The notes: generated by a model not told the origin, from the letters alone. A stretch of 35,660 nucleotides of DNA from Salinivenus iranica (GCA_002894665.1 NCRB01000027.1:1-35660); one strand, 5' to 3'; positions 1 through 8,324 are shown, counted from the stretch's first letter. Numbers and translations are program-made.

Positions 1-77
1 CGCTGGGAGCGGAGCGACCGAGTGCTCTCCGGGGTGCGCTCGAAGCGACCTGCCTCAGGGATTTTGAGTTCGCTCAT
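1..77 (-). CDS. Partial unknown protein, N-terminus only, runs off the left edge
   Basis: On the minus strand an ATG at 75-77 opens a frame that stays open to the window edge, giving about 25 residues that begin MSELKIPEAGRFERTPES. It lies 28 bases downstream of the mutS stop and in the same direction, so it would be the next gene of a mutS transcript. The bases just before the ATG contain a weak AGG. The fragment is too short to assign to a family, and a chance open frame of this length in GC-rich DNA cannot be ruled out. Position and spacing are the only support. Confidence 0.4.
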   Translation of the reverse strand, partial: MSELKIPEAGRFERTPESTRSLRSQ

Positions 78-105
78 ACCTGTAAACACAAAGTTGACGT
101 CGTAC

Positions 106-2826
106 TTAGTCGCTCACCTTCTCCTTCATCTCGGCAAGCTTCATCAGCGCCTCCACCGGCGTGATGCGGTTCGGGTCAATCTCACTCAGCATCTCCTTGA
201 TCTCCTCGGCGACCGGATCGGGCTGGGCAAACAGGTGCATCTGGTTGGCCTGGCTGTCCTCAAGGTCCGGCACCGCGTCGGCGTCGCCCTTTTTCGCCCG
301 CATGCCGTCGCCCGACGGGGTCTCGGCCTCCTCCGTCCCCGTCTCGCCATCCCCCACCTCCAGGTGCTGGCTCTCCAGATTGTGGAGCACCTCGCGCGCC
401 CGGGCAATCACGGCGTCGGGGAGACCGGCCATCCGCGCCACCTCGATGCCGTAGGAGTGGTCGGCCCCGCCCCGGATGAGCTTGCGGAGGAAGACAATCT
501 CGCCCTCGTGCTCGCTCACCTGGATGCGGTAGTTGTGCACCCGGTCCAGGCGATCGGCCATCGCGTTGAGCTCGTGGTAGTGCGTCGCAAAGAGGGTGCG
601 CGCCGCCACTTCGGGCCGCTCGTGCAGGTACTCCACGATGGCCCAGGCGATGGAGAGCCCATCGAACGTCGAGGTGCCACGGCCCACCTCATCGAGCAGG
701 ATGAGGGAGCGCGACGTGGCGTTGTTCAGGATGTTGGCCGCCTCGTTCATCTCCACGAGGAACGTACTCTCCCCCGCCGCCAGGTTGTCCGAGGCCCCCA
801 CACGGGTAAAGATGCGATCGACCACGCCGATGTGCGCGGCGTCGGCGGGCACAAAACTGCCCACCTGCGCCAACAGCGTGATGAGGCCCACCTGTCGGAG
901 CGCCACACTCTTCCCGGCCATGTTCGGACCGGTGATGATCAGGATCTGCTCGTCGTCCGGGTCGAGGTACGTATCGTTCGGGATGAACGGGTCGCCCGGC
1001 TCCAGGGTCTGCTCCACCACTGGGTGACGCCCCTCTTCGATGTCGATGGTCAGGCTGTCGTCGACCGTGGGGCGCACGTAGTCGTGCCGCTCGGCAACCG
1101 CGGCGAGGCCCGTGTAGCAATCGAGGTGCGCCAGGAGCTCGGCGTTCTTTTGGAGAACCGGCGTCCGCTGGGCGATGCGGTCGCGGAGGTCGTTGAAGAG
1201 CTCCAGCTCCAGAGTTTCCATCTTTTCCTCCGCCGTCAGGATCTTCTCCTCCATCTCCTTTAGCTCCGGCGTCACGTAGCGCTCCGAGTTGACGAGCGTC
1301 TGCTTGCGGATGTAGTCGTCCGGCACCTTGTCGGCGTGGGTGTCGGTGACCTCCAGGTAGTAGCCGAACACCTTGTTGAACCCCACCTTGAGCGAGGGAA
1401 TGTCGGTGCGCTCGCTCTCTTCCTTCTCCAAGTTGGCCACCCAGTCCTTCCCCTCCTGTGCAATCGTCCGCAGCTCATCGAGCTCCTCGGAATAGCCGTC
1501 GCAGATGAGCCCGCCCTCGCGAATCTTGGCGGGCGGATCGTCCACGAGTGCGTTGTCGATCTGCTCGACGATCTCGGGACACAGCTCCAGTTCGTCCTCA
1601 ATCTCGTCGATCGCCGCACAGCCCGTGTCGCTGAGCCGCGCTTTGAGGTCGGGGAGGCGGCGGAGCGTGTGTTTCACCGCGTTGAGGTCGTCGGGCGACG
1701 CCCGGCCGGTGGCGACTTTGCCCGCCAGCCGTTCCAGGTCGCCCATCTGCCCGAGTTGCTCCTGCAGGTCCTCGCGCAGGTGCCGGTCATCCACAAACGC
1801 CTCCACGGCGTCGAGACGATGCTGGATCCGATCCACCTCGCGCAGCGGCCGCACGAGCCAGGCGCGCAGGCGGCGTCCCCCCATCGGGGTTTCCGTCTCG
1901 TCCAGGATTTGGATGAGGGTTCCCTCGTGCCCGTCGTCCTGGATGGACTGCACCAGCTCCAAATTCCGCTTGGTTGCGGGATCGAGGGCAATGTGCTCCT
2001 CCTTCGAATACCGCTTGATCTTACGCACGTGGGGCAGCTTGCCCTTTTGCGTCTCCCCCAGATAGTAGAGCGCGGCCCCCGCGGCCACCACGCCCTGGTC
2101 CATGTCGTCTACGCCGAACCCCTTCAGCGAGTGGGTCTCAAAGTGGTCGAGCAGCGTCTGGTAGGCGAAGTCGTACTTGAACACCCAGTCCTCCTGCTCG
2201 GTCACCGTAAACGGAATCTCGCGAAGCTGCGCCTGCAACCGGTCGGTCCGTCGCTTGTCGAGGATGACCTCCGACGGTGCTACGGTCTGGATCAGGTCCG
2301 TGAGCTGCTCCTCCGGCGCCTCCGTCACACTGAATTCCCCCGTCGTCGCGTCGATGAACGCGAAGCCGATCGTCCCCTTGTTCCGCCCGGTCCCAAAGTG
2401 CACCGCCGCCAGGAAGTTGGACTGTTTGGGCGTGAGCAGCTGATCGTGAAAGGACACCCCCGGCGTCACGACCTCCACCACGTCGCGGTCCACCACCTTG
2501 CCGCTCGAATTGTCGGCGTCCTCGGTCTGCTCACAGATCGCCACGCGAAGGCCCGAGCGGATCAGCTTCGGCAGGTGACTGTCGACGGCGTGGTGGGGGA
2601 AGCCCGCCATCGGCACATCGTCGGCCTCCCCGTTGTTGCGCTCGGTGAGCGTAATGCCGAGGATGCGGCTCACCGTTTTCGCGTCGTCGTCGAAGGTCTC
2701 GTAGAAGTCCCCCATCCGAAACAGCAGGATCGCCTTGGGGTGGCGTTCCTTGATCTTGTAGTACTGCCGCATCAGGGGCGTGCGGCCCTTGTTGGTTGTG
2801 GAGGAGTCGGTTTGCGCGTCCGCCAT
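106..2826 (-). CDS. mutS: DNA mismatch repair protein MutS
   Basis: This 906-residue protein recognises base mismatches and small loops and starts methyl-independent or MutL-directed repair. The mismatch-reading Phe-x-Glu motif is present (F41-Y42-E43, in MGDFYETF). The P-loop GPNMAGKS lies near residues 633-640 and the Walker B/signature DEVGRGTS near 711. Near the C-terminus, after an acidic linker of about 40 residues, QMHLF (862-866) matches the beta-clamp-binding motif, and the last residues (ITPVEALMKLAEMKEKV) resemble the tetramer helix of E. coli MutS. The frame extends upstream to 3021, but MutS homology begins only just after the ATG at 2826, which also sits 36 bases downstream of a good promoter. 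The length is typical of MutS1, and no MutS2 Smr domain is present. Confidence 0.97.
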   Translation of the reverse strand: MADAQTDSSTTNKGRTPLMRQYYKIKERHPKAILLFRMGDFYETFDDDAKTVSRILGITLTERNNGEADDVPMAGFPHHAVDSHLPKLIRSGLRVAICEQTEDADNSSGKVVDRDVVEVVTPGVSFHDQLLTPKQSNFLAAVHFGTGRNKGTIGFAFIDATTGEFSVTEAPEEQLTDLIQTVAPSEVILDKRRTDRLQAQLREIPFTVTEQEDWVFKYDFAYQTLLDHFETHSLKGFGVDDMDQGVVAAGAALYYLGETQKGKLPHVRKIKRYSKEEHIALDPATKRNLELVQSIQDDGHEGTLIQILDETETPMGGRRLRAWLVRPLREVDRIQHRLDAVEAFVDDRHLREDLQEQLGQMGDLERLAGKVATGRASPDDLNAVKHTLRRLPDLKARLSDTGCAAIDEIEDELELCPEIVEQIDNALVDDPPAKIREGGLICDGYSEELDELRTIAQEGKDWVANLEKEESERTDIPSLKVGFNKVFGYYLEVTDTHADKVPDDYIRKQTLVNSERYVTPELKEMEEKILTAEEKMETLELELFNDLRDRIAQRTPVLQKNAELLAHLDCYTGLAAVAERHDYVRPTVDDSLTIDIEEGRHPVVEQTLEPGDPFIPNDTYLDPDDEQILIITGPNMAGKSVALRQVGLITLLAQVGSFVPADAAHIGVVDRIFTRVGASDNLAAGESTFLVEMNEAANILNNATSRSLILLDEVGRGTSTFDGLSIAWAIVEYLHERPEVAARTLFATHYHELNAMADRLDRVHNYRIQVSEHEGEIVFLRKLIRGGADHSYGIEVARMAGLPDAVIARAREVLHNLESQHLEVGDGETGTEEAETPSGDGMRAKKGDADAVPDLEDSQANQMHLFAQPDPVAEEIKEMLSEIDPNRITPVEALMKLAEMKEKVSD

Positions 2827-2868
2827 GCAAAAACGGAGATTGTGCCTGCGAAGAGCTGCGGAGGAATT

Positions 2869-2897
2869 AACGTAGCGCACGGCCACGGCAGTTACAA
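2869..2897 (-). promoter_or_regulatory. Predicted mutS promoter
   Basis: Read on the minus strand, TTGTAA (2892-2897) is followed by 17 bases and TACGTT (2869-2874). Transcription would begin near 2862 and leave a leader of about 36 bases before the mutS ATG. The same TTGnnn-17-TAnnTT layout is seen before tRNA-Phe and parA in this window, which supports the call. It implies that mutS can be transcribed independently of the J-domain gene upstream. Confidence 0.45.
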
Positions 2898-3021
2898 CGG
2901 GCCTGCACGTCGCGACGGAGGATCTGTACGACTTTTCTCTTGCAATAACAGAACCCCTACGTCCCCACCGGAGCCGTGCGGTCGACACATCTGTCCTCCG
3001 CTCGATGTTGCGTCGTCCCAA

Positions 3022-3663
3022 CTACTCGGTCGTCAATTGACGCACCCGGCGACGGAGACTCCGAATCCAGCTCTCGATGGCCGCGTCCAGCGTCCCGACT
3101 TCTTCCAACACCTGGTGCGCCTCCGATCCCCGCAGCCGCCGAATGGAGACGTCGAGCTCCTCCACCGCCTTTCTGAGGGACTCCGAGTCGCGGCTCGCCT
3201 GGGCCTGCGACTGCGTCGGAAATCCCCAGTCTTCCAGGGCCTGGGCCGTTGCCTGCACCGCCTCGGTGTATCCCGACGCGTGGGCCCTCTCCAGCGCCTG
3301 GAAGGTTGCCTCCGCCTCGGCCCGATAGGCCTCGGGCACCCGGTCCGGATGGCAGTGCTTGCTCGCCTTCCGAAACGCCGCCTTTGCCTCGGATTCGGAC
3401 GGCGCCGCGCCGGCACGGGCCTCTCGGAAGGAATCATACGCCCGCTGCGCATCGTGGTAGGCATTGCGAAGGCGAGCACTTCGCATTCGGGCCTGAGCGG
3501 CGGCCCGCAGACGCTCCATCCCGAGGCGAAGGACCTTCTCCTTTAGCGGGGCCACCTCCTCTCGGTACCGCGCCTCCAGGCCACGCACGCGCCGCTCCAG
3601 CACGGCCTTCTCCTGCTGCCGCTCGGCCAGTCGACGACGTAGGGTGTGTCTCTCGGTATTCAC
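3022..3663 (-). CDS. Coiled-coil protein with an internal J domain
   Basis: This 213-residue protein begins at a GTG. Residues 1-85 are charged and heptad-like, suggesting a coiled coil. Residues 92-130 form a J-domain-like segment carrying the His-Pro-Asp triplet (105-107, in KHCHPDRVPE) that in DnaJ-family proteins stimulates Hsp70 ATPase. The C-terminal third is again helical and charged. No zinc-finger or G/F region is visible, so this is a class III J protein and not DnaJ. It probably directs DnaK to a particular client, which cannot be named from sequence. It is divergent from the stress protein gene to its right, sharing a 145-base gap, and lies upstream of mutS, though 195 bases and a separate promoter lie between. 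No function linked to repair is shown. Confidence 0.8.
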   Translation of the reverse strand: MNTERHTLRRRLAERQQEKAVLERRVRGLEARYREEVAPLKEKVLRLGMERLRAAAQARMRSARLRNAYHDAQRAYDSFREARAGAAPSESEAKAAFRKASKHCHPDRVPEAYRAEAEATFQALERAHASGYTEAVQATAQALEDWGFPTQSQAQASRDSESLRKAVEELDVSIRRLRGSEAHQVLEEVGTLDAAIESWIRSLRRRVRQLTTE

Positions 3664-3720
3664 GTCGGTGTCAGGAACTCGTCCCAGAGAACCCGCAGTG
3701 CAAATACAAAAATCTGAGGA

Positions 3721-3749
3721 CTGAGATCCGATTGCGCGCTTCCTATATT
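3721..3749 (+). promoter_or_regulatory. Predicted promoter of the universal stress protein gene
   Basis: CTGAGA (3721-3726) and TATATT (3744-3749) are separated by 17 bases, with a leader of about 53 bases to the ATG at 3809. The -10 is close to consensus and the -35 matches four of six positions. The short inverted bases CCGAT and ATCGG flank this element, but they are too short to call an operator. Confidence 0.4.
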
Positions 3750-3808
3750 GCCGATCGGTCCCCCTCTGGCGACCCGCACTCTTCTTTCATCAATTCCCTG
3801 AGCTCGCC

Positions 3809-4252
3809 ATGTACGGCACCATTCTCATTCCTGTCGACCTCTCCACGAACAACGTCGCCGTGATCAACACGATGCGTCGGCTCGGCACCCCGGGCGACAC
3901 CACCGTGCTCCTCCACCACGTCATCGAGACCCTTCAGGAGGACGAGCCGGGCGAGATGGACGACTTCTACGAGGAGCTTCGCGCCGAGGCCGAGGAGAAG
4001 ATGGCGCGGTGGGCCGATCAGATTGCCAACGATGGATACGAGGTGCGTGCCGAGATCACGTACGGCCAGCGGGCCCCCGAGATCACGCGGTTTGCGGAGG
4101 CGGAAGGGGCAGACCTTATCGTGCAGCGCTCCCACCAGGTCGACCGCGACGACGACCCGGAGACCAGCGTGGGAACGGTGAGCCACCAGGTCGCCATCTT
4201 CGCCCCGTGCTCCGTCCTGCTCGTACGCGACGACGCAGAAGCAGAGCGTTAG
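3809..4252 (+). CDS. Universal stress protein, UspA family
   Basis: This 147-residue cytoplasmic protein has the UspA alpha/beta fold. It opens with a hydrophobic strand and Asp (MYGTILIPVDLS), has a central acidic helix region, the ADLIVQRSH strand, and ends with the family's final strand (APCSVLLVRD). The ATP-binding members carry a G-2x-G-9x-G-S/T motif after this strand. Here the loop reads RSHQVDRDDDPETSVGTVS, so the motif is degenerate and nucleotide binding is doubtful. Such proteins typically aid survival under stress, and the exact role is not readable. The stop codon overlaps the stop codon of the convergent gene by four bases. Confidence 0.88.
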   Translation: MYGTILIPVDLSTNNVAVINTMRRLGTPGDTTVLLHHVIETLQEDEPGEMDDFYEELRAEAEEKMARWADQIANDGYEVRAEITYGQRAPEITRFAEAEGADLIVQRSHQVDRDDDPETSVGTVSHQVAIFAPCSVLLVRDDAEAER

Positions 4253-6588
4253 GCGGCCTGCCCGGACTCCTGCTCCTGGATGCGGGCCAGCGACGCCTCC
4301 AGCGCATCGGTGGTGATTACCTGACCGGTGTTGGGATCCACCTGCCCGAACTCCAGCACACCCGTCGGGCAGCTCTGCACACAGGCCGAGCACCGAACGC
4401 ACTGCGGGTCGTCCATCGGCTCCCCCTTCTGCGCGAACGACATGACGTCGATGCCCTGGTGGCAGACGCTGGTGCACACGTTGCAGGAGATGCACTTCTT
4501 CTTGTCCGCCAGGATGCGAAAGCGGCTGAACCGGTGGTAAATGTGCATGAGCGCGGCAAGCGGGCAGAAGAAGCGACACCAAAACCGCCCACTCAGCCAG
4601 AAATACACCCCAAAGCCGACCATCCCAGCCAGGACAATGTCGACCACCCAGCTGTAGTTGAGTTGGAGCCCGAACCATTCGCCGGTGAGCCCCGCCCAAA
4701 ATAGGGCCGTCGCGCCCGATCCCGGCCAGATCCACCCTACGATTCGAAGCGCCAGGAGCACGAAGGCCAACGCCAGAATCACCTGCCCTGCGAGGTTCAG
4801 CTTATTCCATCCCTCACCGTGCGGCATTTTCTCGCGGTGTTGGTCGCCCAGGGTTTCGGCGAGCGCACCACAGGTGCAGATCCAGCCGCAGTACGCCCCT
4901 TTGCCCCAGAAGTAGATCAGGCCCGGGATCAGGACGAAGGTTTGCACGAAGCAGATGGCGAGCCACCACCAGAGGGGATCCGACGTGAAAACATTCCAGA
5001 TGAAAAGGGGCCACGCCAGGATGAAGCCGTACGCCCGCCAGTACTGCCGCCCGTGAACGGCCGACTCGCTCACCGGAAAGAGAGCGTCCAGCACCCCCGT
5101 GGGGAGCAGCCCATTGACGCCGAGGTACGGAAGCACGATTTCCGGCAGAATGAAGAGCGGAAGCGTCTGCACGGCCATCAGCGTCAGGGTCTGCACCCGG
5201 ATGTACGGCGTCTTCCGTCGGCGAATGCGCTTGACCCCAAAAACTACCACGAGGGCGGAGTACGCGAAGGTGTAGTAGAACCCCGGGTTCGACATCGACG
5301 CGAGCGTGACGTCTACCAGTCCCGTCCCGCTCCCAGGCGTCCAGCCAAACGGGAAGAGCTGGGCCGACTGCGCCAGTCGCCCCAGCCATCCCCCGTCCTT
5401 CCAGCTGTAGATGGCCGCCATGAAGAGGAAGAAGGAGGCAAACGCCCCGATGCGCCCCCAGTTGAGCCGCCCCAACCAGTCGAGGGAGGACACGGCGTCG
5501 CGAAGGGACTCGGGGACGTCGCCCCAGTCGTTGCGTAGTTGGACTCCGGATCGCCGGAAGAAGTCGAGCGGCGCCTCCCGTCCAATCATTGCGAACACCT
5601 CCCGCGCCGGCACACGGTCGGTCGTTCCCTCCGCGTCCGAGAGCACCACGGCCTCCTCCTCCACCGCTTCCACGTCGGTCGGCATCCGAAGGGTGAGCGT
5701 GCCCGCAGCGTCCTCCCCCGCGGCCAGTTCGTGCAGCCGCTCCACATTCTCTTCTTTCGGGCGGACAAATTCCGCCCGGCGGTACGAGAGCGTGTCGTTC
5801 GCCCCGTGTTCGGTGAGCGCGATGGCCGCCTCCGCCGCCGAGTCGCCGCCGCCAATCACCACCACGTCCTCCCCCTCGCACCGGGTCGGGTCGTACAACC
5901 GGTGATGTACGTGGTCCCGGTCCTCTCCCGGCACCCCCAAGTCCCGAAAGTTGCCGCTGCGGCCGATCGCCACAACCACAGTGGCCGCCGACACCCGCTC
6001 CCCCTCGCTCGTCACGACGTCCACTCCGGTCGCCGTTTTGTCAATCCGGTGGGCCTCGGCGTGGCGAACCGGAATGTCCTCCGTTTGCGCCTCCAGCTCT
6101 TCAATCAGCGCTTCCCGATCCTCGGCAGTGACCTGCAGGTCGCCCGCCGGCGTCATATCGTTCGGGTAGGTGTAGATCGGCTTTCCCTTCTGGAAGTCGT
6201 GGATCGTGGCGAAGCGCCGGCGCGCCTCGAGCACACAGTAGGAGAGCCCCTGCGTCTCCGCTTCCCGGGCCGCCGCCATGCCCGACGTCCCGGCGCCCAG
6301 GATCACCACGTCGTACGGGTCGGCGCTCTGGGTCCCTCCCTCCGCCGCTCGTCCGTGCGAGGCCAGGTGCCGGACCGCCTTCACGCCGCCGTCGACCGAA
6401 AACTTGAGCAACGGCACCCCCGCGAGATCCCCCACGACGTACACCCCATCCACATTTGTTTGGAAGTGCTCATCGACGCGGGGGAGTTGTTCCACGTCCC
6501 CGGCCGGCCATTGCAGGTGCAGCCAGTGGGCATACCGTGCCAGTGGGCGCAGGAGACGCTGGATCCCGTGGAAGAGAAAGGAAAGCAT
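4249..6588 (-). CDS. FAD/NAD(P) oxidoreductase fused to a NapH/NosR-like membrane 4Fe-4S module
   Basis: The 779-residue product has two halves. Residues 1-370 resemble a thioredoxin-reductase-like flavoprotein: GAGTSG (98-103) for FAD, GGGDSAAE (247-254) for NAD(P). A segment that is normally C-terminal in such enzymes (FQTNVDGVYVVGDLAG, 42-57) lies before the FAD motif. Residues 380-680 hold several membrane spans with the paired cysteine motifs C567-x3-C571-x-C573 and C671-x3-C675 of the NapH/NosR/CcoG type. Two ferredoxin clusters follow: C699/C702/C705/C709 and C730/C733/C736/C740. It could pass electrons between NAD(P)H and a membrane or periplasmic partner, but substrate and direction are unknown. 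The ATG at 6588 was preferred to an upstream GTG at 6627, because the GTG only adds 13 residues with no family features. Confidence 0.85.
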   Translation of the reverse strand: MLSFLFHGIQRLLRPLARYAHWLHLQWPAGDVEQLPRVDEHFQTNVDGVYVVGDLAGVPLLKFSVDGGVKAVRHLASHGRAAEGGTQSADPYDVVILGAGTSGMAAAREAETQGLSYCVLEARRRFATIHDFQKGKPIYTYPNDMTPAGDLQVTAEDREALIEELEAQTEDIPVRHAEAHRIDKTATGVDVVTSEGERVSAATVVVAIGRSGNFRDLGVPGEDRDHVHHRLYDPTRCEGEDVVVIGGGDSAAEAAIALTEHGANDTLSYRRAEFVRPKEENVERLHELAAGEDAAGTLTLRMPTDVEAVEEEAVVLSDAEGTTDRVPAREVFAMIGREAPLDFFRRSGVQLRNDWGDVPESLRDAVSSLDWLGRLNWGRIGAFASFFLFMAAIYSWKDGGWLGRLAQSAQLFPFGWTPGSGTGLVDVTLASMSNPGFYYTFAYSALVVVFGVKRIRRRKTPYIRVQTLTLMAVQTLPLFILPEIVLPYLGVNGLLPTGVLDALFPVSESAVHGRQYWRAYGFILAWPLFIWNVFTSDPLWWWLAICFVQTFVLIPGLIYFWGKGAYCGWICTCGALAETLGDQHREKMPHGEGWNKLNLAGQVILALAFVLLALRIVGWIWPGSGATALFWAGLTGEWFGLQLNYSWVVDIVLAGMVGFGVYFWLSGRFWCRFFCPLAALMHIYHRFSRFRILADKKKCISCNVCTSVCHQGIDVMSFAQKGEPMDDPQCVRCSACVQSCPTGVLEFGQVDPNTGQVITTDALEASLARIQEQESGQAA

Positions 6589-6724
6589 GCGCGATTGAGC
6601 TTTGAAATGAAGGGGCTCCCTCCACACTACGGTAAGGGGCCCGACAGGAGGGGAACGTTACGCCGCCGCCTTGCTATCAGGGTCGGCGGTGCTCTTGCCG
6701 TCGTGCCTTTCTCTTAACGGCTCC

Positions 6725-6739
6725 GAGCCCACTGGGCTC
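6725..6739. repeat. Short inverted repeat just before nadK
   Basis: GAGCCC and GGGCTC are perfect complements separated by ACT, and the hairpin ends 12 bases before the nadK ATG. In the mRNA it would sit close to the ribosome-binding region and could dampen initiation, or the DNA form could be a small operator. Six pairs in GC-rich DNA may also be chance. Confidence 0.3.
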
Positions 6740-6751
6740 CACACCTTGCCA

Positions 6752-7687
6752 ATGATCTACGGTCTTGCGGGCAATCCAACCAAATCTGCCATCTGGGGCC
6801 CCGTGGCACAAACCATAGACTGGCTCCGAGAGCACGACCTGGACTTTTGGATTCATGACCCGATCGCCAAGGGCCTGCTCGAACACGACTATAGCCCCGA
6901 CGGGCTCGTCAACGACCGACGCGTCGACGACATTGCGGCCGCGAGCGACCTCGTCCTCTCATTCGGCGGAGACGGGACCCTGCTCCGCACCGCCCACCAG
7001 ACCGGCCCCAACGACACGCCCCTCCTGGGCGTCAACATTGGACGGCTCGGCTTCCTGGCCGACATTGAAGTCGACCAGTTGCCCGACGCCCTACAATGCA
7101 TCGAGGCCGGGGAGTACACGGTGGAGGAGCGAATTGCCCTCCAGGTGCAAACCAGCAACCAGCAGGCATTCGACAGTGAATGGGCGGTGAACGAGTTTGT
7201 CCTAAACCGGAGCGGCTCAGCCGGCCTCATCAAAGTCAAAGTCGCCGTCGACGGGACGCCCCTGAACACGTACTGGGCCGACGGCCTCATCATTGCCACC
7301 CCGACCGGCTCGACCGCCTACTCGCTCTCCACCGGAGGCCCCATCATCACACCTGGGGTCGACGCCATCATTCTCACGCCCATCGCCCCCCATACGCTGA
7401 CCGTTCGCCCCATGGTGTTGCCGGCGGACGCCACCATCACGTGCCGCGTCCTGGGCGACGAGTTGCCCTACGTGTTCGCGGCCGACGGCCGCAGCACCCT
7501 CTTCGATACGTTTCAGAACGAGTTTCGGATTCGCCGGGCCGCCCACACCGTAAACCTCGTGAAGCTGCCGGGTCAACACTTTTTCCATACGCTGCGATCG
7601 AAACTGATGTGGGGCGCGCACCGTTCGTCCGATCCGTCTGAGGGGGCGTTCCCTGCCGGCGAGCGCAACGACGAGTACGGGGCGTGA
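6752..7687 (+). CDS. nadK: NAD kinase
   Basis: This 311-residue cytoplasmic enzyme phosphorylates NAD to NADP. The family's defining motifs are all present: GGDGT (72-76) in the strand LVLSFGGDGTLL, the Asn-Glu pair (147-148), and the glycine-rich TPTGSTAYSLSTGGP (183-197). The frame runs upstream to 6671 from a non-homologous start, but the ATG at 6752 starts directly at the first Rossmann strand (MIYGLAGNP), as in other NAD kinases. It is divergent from the flavoprotein fusion with a 163-base gap. Given that fusion's likely NAD(P) use the neighbourhood is suggestive, but no shared regulation is shown. The last 25 residues are a polar tail beyond the usual end. Confidence 0.96.
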   Translation: MIYGLAGNPTKSAIWGPVAQTIDWLREHDLDFWIHDPIAKGLLEHDYSPDGLVNDRRVDDIAAASDLVLSFGGDGTLLRTAHQTGPNDTPLLGVNIGRLGFLADIEVDQLPDALQCIEAGEYTVEERIALQVQTSNQQAFDSEWAVNEFVLNRSGSAGLIKVKVAVDGTPLNTYWADGLIIATPTGSTAYSLSTGGPIITPGVDAIILTPIAPHTLTVRPMVLPADATITCRVLGDELPYVFAADGRSTLFDTFQNEFRIRRAAHTVNLVKLPGQHFFHTLRSKLMWGAHRSSDPSEGAFPAGERNDEYGA

Positions 7688-7714
7688 AGGGGGCATTAAG
7701 CCCCGGGGCACCCG

Positions 7715-7743
7715 TTGATTCCGCCTCTCGATGTCGGTACCTT
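7715..7743 (+). promoter_or_regulatory. Predicted tRNA-Phe promoter
   Basis: TTGATT (7715-7720), exactly 17 bases, then TACCTT (7738-7743). Transcription would start near 7750, about 29 bases before the mature tRNA. The -10 with its next two bases (TACCTTCG) also matches the Bacteroidota -7 element TAnnTTTG at all but one base. It is one of the best promoter candidates in the window. Confidence 0.55.
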
Positions 7744-7778
7744 CGGTGGTGGAATGAGTTGAACAAGTCCACATTCCG

Positions 7779-7851
7779 GGTCAGGTAGCTCAGGTGGTAG
7801 AGCAACGGCCTGAAAAGCCGTGTGTCGGCGGTTCGAATCCGCCCCTGACCA
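7779..7851 (+). tRNA. tRNA-Phe (anticodon GAA)
   Basis: A complete cloverleaf of 73 bases can be folded by hand. The acceptor stem GGTCAGG pairs perfectly with CCTGACC. The D arm is GCTC-8-GAGC and the anticodon stem ACGGC/GCCGT carries the loop CTGAAAA, so the anticodon is GAA for phenylalanine. The variable loop is GTGTC and the T arm is GGCGG-TTCGAAT-CCGCC. The discriminator is A. The bases that follow are CCC, so the 3' CCA is not encoded and must be added by tRNA nucleotidyltransferase. A promoter lies upstream and a strong hairpin terminator directly downstream, so it is probably a monocistronic unit. Confidence 0.97.
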
Positions 7852-7859
7852 CCCTCCCA

Positions 7860-7906
7860 CCCTCGCTTTTCGCCGCCAAGCGGCGCTGAGCGAGGGTTTT
7901 ATTTTT
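7860..7906 (+). terminator. Rho-independent terminator after tRNA-Phe
   Basis: The stem CCCTCGCT (7860-7867) pairs perfectly with AGCGAGGG (7889-7896). An inner arm, CGCCGC/GCGGCG, extends the hairpin. It is followed by a T-rich run (TTTTATTTTT, 7897-7906). The hairpin begins nine bases after the tRNA, so it marks the end of that transcript. Confidence 0.88.
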
Positions 7907-8000
7907 GACCTGTGTAATTTTCAGCTCGCGGGAACGTCACGCTCGCCGCGGCCTGTCCCGTACAGCAAAACGCCCACGCCTAGTCCCAAGCCAACTGCCT

Positions 8001-8324
8001 ATGCCCACGCCCAACGGTTCGTCCGACCCCGCCTCCCCCGACGAGTCCGACCGCGACACAGTAGCAGACCGCGAGTTTACCGGCGAGCGCCTGGTCATTG
8101 ACGGGAAGCACTTCGTGGATTGTCGCTTTGAGACCTGTACCCTCGTCTTTAAAGGGGGAACGCCGCCTCACTTTATTCGATGTGAGTTTGCCGCGCCGCA
8201 ATTTGTGTTTGAGGAAGCGGCCAAGAACACCGTTCAGCTGATGAGTGCGATCTACAACGGCATCGATCCGCGAATCATCGAACGCACCTTCGATGTCATC
8301 CGCGACGGAATCGGCGACGAATAG
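8001..8324 (+). CDS. Small unknown protein, 107 residues
   Basis: The ATG at 8001 gives a Ser/Asp-rich first 25 residues, likely disordered. A compact middle (VDCRFETCTLVF and HFIRCEF) follows, in which aromatic and cysteine residues alternate somewhat as in right-handed beta-helix or pentapeptide-type proteins, but the repeats are too few to call. The end is helical (IIERTFDVIRDGIGDE). A TTG start at 7905 would lie inside the terminator's T-run, so it was rejected. It precedes another unknown gene by 42 bases in the same direction, and the two may be co-transcribed. I do not recognise a family. Confidence 0.65.
   Translation: MPTPNGSSDPASPDESDRDTVADREFTGERLVIDGKHFVDCRFETCTLVFKGGTPPHFIRCEFAAPQFVFEEAAKNTVQLMSAIYNGIDPRIIERTFDVIRDGIGDE

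Noticed and set aside
22-1263. Long open frame on the plus strand opposite mutS
   Set aside because: Shadow of the mutS codons in GC-rich DNA; no recognisable motif, and mutS is certain.
1336-3546. 736-codon open frame on the plus strand
   Set aside because: It lies across mutS and the J-domain gene, both well supported; composition is Arg/Pro-rich as in antisense shadows.
7778-7784. tRNA acceptor starting one base earlier as GGGTCAG
   Set aside because: It does not pair with CCTGACC; starting at 7779 gives a perfect 7-base stem.
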